This document shows positions 58,828 through 64,000 of a DNA stretch of 64,000 nucleotides, in pieces. Each line of letters starts with the position of its first letter. Within the stretch, counting starts at the first letter, position 1. A program made the position numbers and the translations under genes. Source of the DNA: Microbacterium thalassium (GTDB taxonomy: Bacteria > Actinomycetota > Actinomycetes > Actinomycetales > Microbacteriaceae); assembly GCF_014208045.1 (NCBI RefSeq), contig NZ_JACHML010000001.1, positions 1,736,001-1,800,000 of the forward strand, given 5' to 3'. The notes beneath the pieces are model-generated. The model did no database searches. It was given only the letters and a program-made list of their open reading frames with translations, and had not been told where the DNA came from.

Positions 58828-59274
58828 TCAGAGGAACCGGAAGCGGTCGGGACCGAGGTCCCAGGGATCGCGATCGAGGTACTCGGCCGCGGCGCGGAAC
58901 ACGCAGCTCTCGACCATCATGCGGCGGTGCAGGTCGTCGTTGCGGTGCAGATGGCTGAGCCGCTCGATGGGCACACGGTAGAGGATGATCCGCCGGGCGT
59001 CGCCGAGGACGGTCCACCGGGGGATGCCCTGGTCTCCCGCGGCCGGCGGCATGTCGGCGATCTCGAAGCTGACGTCGCGCAGCTCGGGCCACGCCGACCG
59101 CAGGAACTCGGCCGAGGTCCCCACGGCCAGATCGAACCGGTCGATGCGCGTCTCCAGGGGCGGCAGCGGGGGACGGACGACGGCGCTGCGTCCCTCCCGG
59201 CCGTGGCGCCCGTGGCGCTGAGCCCGCGCGATCGCGGGCCGGCGCTGCGAATCCCGGGTCCGACGCCATGCCAT
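58828..59274 (-). CDS. Rv3259-like metallopeptidase-family protein lacking the zinc motif
   Basis: A 148-residue protein with a basic N-terminus and a domain that shares FDLAVGTSAEFLRSAWPEL, IILYRVPIERLS and AAAEYLDRDPWDLGPDRFR with the family often annotated as metallopeptidase. The helix expected to hold HExxH reads MVESCVFRAAAEYL, so both zinc histidines are missing and peptidase activity is unlikely. It is convergent with DUF5719, with an 8-bp gap, and divergent from DUF3499. Function unknown. Confidence 0.78.
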   Translation of the reverse strand: MAWRRTRDSQRRPAIARAQRHGRHGREGRSAVVRPPLPPLETRIDRFDLAVGTSAEFLRSAWPELRDVSFEIADMPPAAGDQGIPRWTVLGDARRIILYRVPIERLSHLHRNDDLHRRMMVESCVFRAAAEYLDRDPWDLGPDRFRFL

Positions 59275-59340
59275 GGCCCCATCCTAGGCGCGCCGCGCAC
59301 ACGCCCGGCGCGGCTTGCACGGCGCCGGGCCGGGGACCGA

Positions 59341-59346
59341 TAGCGT
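59341..59346 (+). promoter_or_regulatory. -10 box TAGCGT of the DUF3499 gene
   Basis: TAGCGT ends 7 nt before the ATG at 59354. Confidence 0.45.
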
Positions 59347-59353
59347 GGGGCCG

Positions 59354-59560
59354 ATGCGCGAGAGACTCTGCTCCAAGGTCGGGTGCGCCCGCGAGGCGGT
59401 GTCGACCCTCACGTACGATTACGGCGACCAGATGGCGGCGCTGGGGCCGCTGGGTCCGGCCGCCGACCCGCATGCGCACGACCTGTGCGCGATCCACACC
59501 GATCGCCTCTCGGTGCCGCGGGGCTGGATCGTCGTGCGGCACGAGACGCTGCAGGCCTGA
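59354..59560 (+). CDS. DUF3499 family small protein with possible zinc site
   Basis: A 68-residue protein, [20 protein letters not shown] at the start, with C6 and C11 near the N-terminus and C45-x2-H48 in [13 protein letters not shown]. These four could bind one zinc ion. It ends with RGWIVVRHE, the family tail. I start at ATG 59354; the 13 upstream codons lie across the -10 box. Conserved next to whiB and the Rv3259-like gene in actinobacteria; function unknown. Confidence 0.82.
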   Translation: MRERLCSKVGCAREAVSTLTYDYGDQMAALGPLGPAADPHAHDLCAIHTDRLSVPRGWIVVRHETLQA

Positions 59561-59598
59561 GCGCCCCGGCGACCCCCGCCGCGACGGGCGCGCCGTGG

Positions 59599-59604
59599 GA
59601 CAAT
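59599..59604 (+). promoter_or_regulatory. -10 box GACAAT of ahcY
   Basis: GACAAT ends 6 nt before the ATG at 59611. A leaderless mRNA leaves no room for an SAH riboswitch. Confidence 0.5.
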
Positions 59605-59610
59605 GACGGG

Positions 59611-61077
59611 ATGCCGACCGATACGCCCGTCGCAGCCGCGCTCGACTTCGAGGTCGCCGACCTCTCCCTGGCGGCAGCCGGCCGCCATCAGATGCGACTC
59701 GCCGAGAACGAGATGCCGGGCCTGATGGCCCTGCGCGACGAGTTCGGTCCGCGTCAGCCGCTCGCGGGCGCCCGAATCGCCGGGTCGCTGCACATGACGG
59801 TCCAGACGGCCGTGCTCATCGAGACGCTGACCGCGCTGGGCGCGCAGGTGCGGTGGGCCAGCTGCAACATCTTCTCGACGCAGGACGAGGCCGCCGCGGC
59901 GGTCGTCGTGGGGCCGTCGGGCTCGCCGGAGGCCCCTGCCGGGGTGCCGGTGTTCGCGTGGAAGGGCGAGACGCTCGAGGAGTACTGGCACCTCGCGGAC
60001 CGCATCTTCGACTGGAGCGCCGAGGGCTTCGACGGTCCGAACCTCATCCTCGACGACGGCGGCGACGCGACGCTGCTGGTCCACAAGGGCATCGAGTTCG
60101 AGAAGACGGGCGCCGTGCCGGATGCCGCCGACGACGACAGCGCGGAGTACCGCGTCATCCTCGACGTGCTGCGCGCGAGCGTCGCGCGCGACCCGCGCCG
60201 GTTCACGCGCATGTCCGAGGCGCTCCTGGGCGTCACCGAGGAGACCACCACGGGAGTCCACCGGCTGTACGAGCTGGCGGCGGCGGGCGACCTGCTCTTC
60301 CCGGCCATCAACGTCAACGACTCCGTCACCAAGTCGAAGTTCGACAACAAATACGGCATCCGCCACTCGCTGCCCGACGGCATCAACCGCGCCACCGACG
60401 TGCTGATGGGCGGCAAGGTCGCCTTCGTGTGCGGCTACGGCGACGTGGGCAAGGGCGCGGCCGAGGCCCTGCGCGGTCAGGGCGCACGCGTCATCGTGAG
60501 CGAGGTGGACCCGATCTGCGCGCTGCAGGCGGCCATGGACGGCTACCAGGTCGCGCGGCTCGAGGATGTCGCCGACCGCATCGACATCCTCATCACGGGG
60601 ACCGGCAACAAGGACGTCGTGACCGTCGATCACCTGCTGGCCCTCAAGCACCTGGCGATCGTCGGCAACGTCGGGCACTTCGACAACGAGATCGACATGG
60701 CGGCGCTCGAGGCGCTGCCCGGCGCCGAGAAGGTCGAGATCAAGCCGCAGGTGCACGAGTGGCGGCTGCCCACCGGCCGCAGCGTCCTCGTGCTCAGCGA
60801 GGGCCGGCTGCTGAACCTCGGCAACGCCACGGGGCATCCGTCCTTCGTCATGAGCGCGTCGTTCACCAATCAGGTCCTCGCCCAGATCGAGCTGTTCACG
60901 CGCACCGCGGAGTATCCGACGGGCGTGTACGTGCTCCCCAAGCATCTGGACGAGAAGGTCGCGCGTCTGCACCTGGCGGCGCTCGGGGTGGAGCTGACGA
61001 CCCTCACGCCCGGGCAGGCGGCGTACATCGGCGTGCCCGTCGACGGCCCGTTCAAGCTGGACCACTACCGCTACTGA
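59611..61077 (+). CDS. ahcY: Adenosylhomocysteinase
   Basis: The 488-residue enzyme splits S-adenosylhomocysteine to adenosine and homocysteine, relieving product inhibition of methyltransferases. Motifs are [32 protein letters not shown], the SAH-binding [17 protein letters not shown], the NAD motif [15 protein letters not shown] and the C-terminal FKLDHYRY. It has the insertion (about 40 residues) typical of the long actinobacterial form. Start ATG 59611 is set by the -10 box 6 nt upstream. Confidence 0.97.
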   Translation: MPTDTPVAAALDFEVADLSLAAAGRHQMRLAENEMPGLMALRDEFGPRQPLAGARIAGSLHMTVQTAVLIETLTALGAQVRWASCNIFSTQDEAAAAVVVGPSGSPEAPAGVPVFAWKGETLEEYWHLADRIFDWSAEGFDGPNLILDDGGDATLLVHKGIEFEKTGAVPDAADDDSAEYRVILDVLRASVARDPRRFTRMSEALLGVTEETTTGVHRLYELAAAGDLLFPAINVNDSVTKSKFDNKYGIRHSLPDGINRATDVLMGGKVAFVCGYGDVGKGAAEALRGQGARVIVSEVDPICALQAAMDGYQVARLEDVADRIDILITGTGNKDVVTVDHLLALKHLAIVGNVGHFDNEIDMAALEALPGAEKVEIKPQVHEWRLPTGRSVLVLSEGRLLNLGNATGHPSFVMSASFTNQVLAQIELFTRTAEYPTGVYVLPKHLDEKVARLHLAALGVELTTLTPGQAAYIGVPVDGPFKLDHYRY

Positions 61078-61092
61078 CGGCTCACCCCCGGC

Positions 61093-61953
61093 TCAGCGCG
61101 TCGGCAGGCCGCGCCTCTCGCGGGCGCCCACCAGCGAAGCGACGCGCGAGCGCTGGAGTTCGAGCGCGCGAAGCTCGCGGTCGCGGCGGATCGCCACGAC
61201 ACCCCGCACGAACGTCTCGGCGTCGCACGCGGGGATCGGGGAGACGAACGCGCCCGCCTCGCCGGCCAGGGCGGATGCCAGGCGTGCGCGCGCGGCCGGG
61301 TCCAGGTGCTCGGCGCCCGCGGTGAACTGCGCCAGGCGGCGCGCGAGGGGATCGGGGAGCCGGGCGACGTCGGCCACGCGCGCCCACGACGACAGGCTCG
61401 GCGGAAGCCCGGGGGCGGCATCGGGCAGACGCGGCGTGCGCGTGCGCTCCGAGTAGGTGCCGGCGACCAGGTCGCCGAGCCGCTGCGCCCGCGGCGTGAA
61501 GGCCCCGACGAGCGCGGCGACGGCGCCCACGGTGAACCACAGCTCGAACACGCCGATCACGGCCCGGATGAAGGCGTGGCGGAAGCCCGCCGCTCCGCCG
61601 TCGAGGCGCACGATGCGGCCGCCGACCGCGAGCCGTCCGAGACTGCGCCCGCGCGTGGCCGTCTCGACCGCCGTCGGCACGACGACCGTGACGATGACGA
61701 CCACGGCGATCGACAGGATCGGCAGGACGTTCTCCTCCAGGACGCCCGCGGACACCAGCCAGCTCGCGCCGAAGCCGAACAGGAGCAGCACGAGCACGCC
61801 GACGAGCATGTCGATGACCGTTCCCAGCGCGCGCAGGAAGAAGCCCAGGGGCTGGACGTCGAGTGCGACGGCCTCGCCGGTGAGCACCTCGTCCTGGTGG
61901 ATCTCGACGACGACGGGGGCGGATGCGGCTGCGGGACCCGCGGCGGGAGGCAT
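61093..61953 (-). CDS. RDD family membrane protein
   Basis: A 286-residue protein with three to four helices. The RDD motif is present as FFLRALGTVIDMLVG (Arg, Asp), ATRGRSLGRLAVG and FIRAVIGVFELWF, with RAQRLGDLVAGTYS after the last helix; a soluble basic tail of about 110 residues ends it. Start ATG 61953. It is divergent from the SpoIIM-family gene with 16 bp between the starts. RDD with SpoIIM is a recurring actinobacterial pair of unknown role. Confidence 0.85.
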   Translation of the reverse strand: MPPAAGPAAASAPVVVEIHQDEVLTGEAVALDVQPLGFFLRALGTVIDMLVGVLVLLLFGFGASWLVSAGVLEENVLPILSIAVVVIVTVVVPTAVETATRGRSLGRLAVGGRIVRLDGGAAGFRHAFIRAVIGVFELWFTVGAVAALVGAFTPRAQRLGDLVAGTYSERTRTPRLPDAAPGLPPSLSSWARVADVARLPDPLARRLAQFTAGAEHLDPAARARLASALAGEAGAFVSPIPACDAETFVRGVVAIRRDRELRALELQRSRVASLVGARERRGLPTR

Positions 61954-61956
61954 GGG

Positions 61957-61962
61957 TACAGT
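61957..61962 (+). promoter_or_regulatory. -10 box TACAGT of the SpoIIM-family gene
   Basis: TACAGT ends 7 nt before the ATG at 61970, in a 16-bp gap to the divergent RDD gene, so the two promoters must overlap and probably compete. Confidence 0.5.
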
Positions 61963-61969
61963 AAACCAA

Positions 61970-62965
61970 ATGGACCTCGACGCCCTCACGGCAGCCCGCC
62001 GCGCCGAATGGGAGCGGCTCGACGAGCTCAGCCGCGAGCGCCGGCTCACCGGCGCCGAGGTGGACGAGCTGGTGGACCGCTATCGGGCGGCGTCCGCCGA
62101 CCTCGCCGACATCAAGACGTCCGCCGGCAGCGGCCTCCACTCCGATCACGTCTCGACGATGCTCGGGCGGTCGCGGCTGCGGCTCACCGGGGCCGGCGAG
62201 AACGTGCTGCGCCAGATCCCGCGGTTCTTCGCCCTGCAACTGCCCGCGGCGCTGTACCGGCTGCGGTGGACGACGCTCGTGATCGCGGCCGCCTTCGTGC
62301 TCGTCGCCTGCGTCGTCGCGCTGTGGGTGTCGGGGGACGAGGCCCTCGTGGCGAGCCTGGGCTCGCAGGCGCAGCTGCAGCAGTACGCCGAGAACGACTT
62401 CACGGGCTACTACAGCGAGAACCCGGCTGCCGTGTTCGCCGGGACGGTGTGGACCAACAACGCCTGGATCGCGGTCCAGTGCGTGCTGTTCGGCATCACG
62501 GGGTTCTGGCCCCTCATGGTGCTGGTGCAGAACGCGGTCGGGGTGGGGGTCGCCGCCGCCGTCATGATGGTGTTCGAGCGCGGCGACGTCTTCGTGCTGT
62601 TCATCCTGCCGCACGGCCTGCTCGAGCTGACGAGCGTGTTCGTCGCCGCCGCGGCGGGGCTCCACATCTTCTGGGCGTGGGTCGCGCCCGGTCCCCGTTC
62701 GCGCGGCGAGTCGCTGGCGGCGGCGGGGCGGTCGCTGGCGACGGTCGCCATCGGGCTCGTGTTCGCCCTGGCCGTCTCGGGGGTCATCGAGGGCTACGTC
62801 ACGCGTCAGGCGTGGCCGTGGCCGCTCAAGATCGGCATCGGCGCGATCGCGCTCGCGGCGTTCCTCTTCTACATGCTGTGGGTGGGCGGCCGCGCGCACC
62901 GGCGCGGCGAGACCGGCGATGTCACCGAGTACGAGGCGGGGACGCCGACCGTCGTCGCCGGATGA
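61970..62965 (+). CDS. Stage II sporulation protein M (SpoIIM) family membrane protein
   Basis: A 331-residue protein with a charged N-terminal helix-rich part (residues 1-95) and about six helices. The family core reads FTGYYSENPAAVFAGTVWTN, NNAWIAVQCVLFGITGFWPL and LPHGLLELTSVFVAAAAGL, where the His-Gly-xx-Glu is conserved. In non-sporulating actinobacteria the role is unknown; pairing with an RDD protein is usual. Start ATG 61970. Confidence 0.87.
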   Translation: MDLDALTAARRAEWERLDELSRERRLTGAEVDELVDRYRAASADLADIKTSAGSGLHSDHVSTMLGRSRLRLTGAGENVLRQIPRFFALQLPAALYRLRWTTLVIAAAFVLVACVVALWVSGDEALVASLGSQAQLQQYAENDFTGYYSENPAAVFAGTVWTNNAWIAVQCVLFGITGFWPLMVLVQNAVGVGVAAAVMMVFERGDVFVLFILPHGLLELTSVFVAAAAGLHIFWAWVAPGPRSRGESLAAAGRSLATVAIGLVFALAVSGVIEGYVTRQAWPWPLKIGIGAIALAAFLFYMLWVGGRAHRRGETGDVTEYEAGTPTVVAG

Positions 62966-62979
62966 GTCGGCATCCGCTC

Positions 62980-62996
62980 TTTTGGATGACTCAAAA
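62980..62996. promoter_or_regulatory. Candidate FurA operator upstream of furA-katG
   Basis: TTTTGGATGACTCAAAA has 5-bp inverted arms TTTTG/CAAAA in an AT-rich pocket 6 bp upstream of the furA -10 box. Actinobacterial FurA represses its own operon from such AT-rich sites, so this is a likely operator. Confidence 0.5.
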
Positions 62997-63002
62997 CAAA
63001 GC

Positions 63003-63008
63003 TACGAT
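63003..63008 (+). promoter_or_regulatory. -10 box TACGAT of furA
   Basis: TACGAT ends 6 nt before the GTG at 63015, giving a leaderless furA-katG mRNA. Confidence 0.55.
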
Positions 63009-63014
63009 GGGGGC

Positions 63015-64000
<986 letters not shown>

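Noticed and set aside
59561..59610. SAH riboswitch upstream of ahcY
   Set aside because: The -10 box lies 6 nt before the start codon, so there is no leader to fold.

Overview
The window is a high-GC chromosomal segment from an actinobacterium, most like the family Microbacteriaceae (Microbacterium-type). Supporting traits seen in the sequence are an acyl-CoA carboxylase beta/epsilon pair next to birA and maf, a WhiB protein followed by a membrane glycosyltransferase, a DUF5719 protein, a DUF3499 protein and ahcY, a furA-katG pair, a mycobacterial-type galactofuran module (glf, two GlfT-like transferases, Wzm/Wzt), and many genes whose start codon lies 6-9 nt behind a TANNNT-like -10 box (leaderless mRNAs). 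No tRNA, rRNA or CRISPR array was found. Assignments rest on motif recognition by eye, without database searches.

Layout: (1) 1-8.8 kb: maf; a TRAM/RNA-methyltransferase gene; an overlapping response regulator / histidine kinase / membrane protein trio; acyl-CoA carboxylase epsilon and beta; birA; a bacterial PH-like membrane protein. (2) 8.8-13.3 kb: purK, a long palindrome, purE, an LCP (LytR-CpsA-Psr) glycopolymer transferase and a GT4-like glycosyltransferase. (3) 13.3-16.6 kb: the dTDP-rhamnose operon rmlA-rmlB-rmlCD (rmlC and rmlD fused). (4) 16.8-37.2 kb: a variable, visibly lower-GC cell-surface polysaccharide island. It holds two large secreted proteins with SLH-like repeats, a Wzm/Wzt exporter, a polyprenyl-phosphate glycosyltransferase, a GT-C-like membrane protein, an AT3-SGNH acyltransferase, a GT2, a divergent murB/murA paralogue pair, a sugar-nucleotide epimerase, a hexapeptide acetyltransferase, a Wzx-like flippase and a polysaccharide pyruvyl transferase. 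(5) 37.3-40.1 kb: glf and a second Wzm/Wzt exporter. (6) 40.1-45.9 kb: sulfate activation (cysN, cysD, cysQ, an Rrf2 regulator, a TauE/SafE permease and an APS kinase with an extra N-terminal domain). (7) 45.9-46.9 kb: an intact IS481-family element inserted exactly at the shared CTAG stop codon of two convergent genes. (8) 46.9-53.9 kb: ugd, glfT1-like, glfT2 and two O-antigen-ligase-like membrane proteins. (9) 54.1-64 kb: whiB, the membrane GT2, DUF5719, an Rv3259-like protein, DUF3499, ahcY, an RDD protein, a SpoIIM-family protein, furA and the 5' part of katG.

How the genes fit together: rml, ugd, glf and the epimerase make activated sugars (dTDP-rhamnose, UDP-glucuronate, UDP-galactofuranose). 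The glycosyltransferases assemble them. Two ABC exporters and one flippase move chains or subunits across the membrane, O-antigen-ligase-like proteins may polymerise or ligate them, and the LCP protein can attach them to peptidoglycan. The polysaccharide pyruvyl transferase close to two SLH-like proteins suggests a pyruvylated wall polymer used to anchor surface proteins, as in Gram-positive S-layer systems. This is the most interesting hypothesis in the window.
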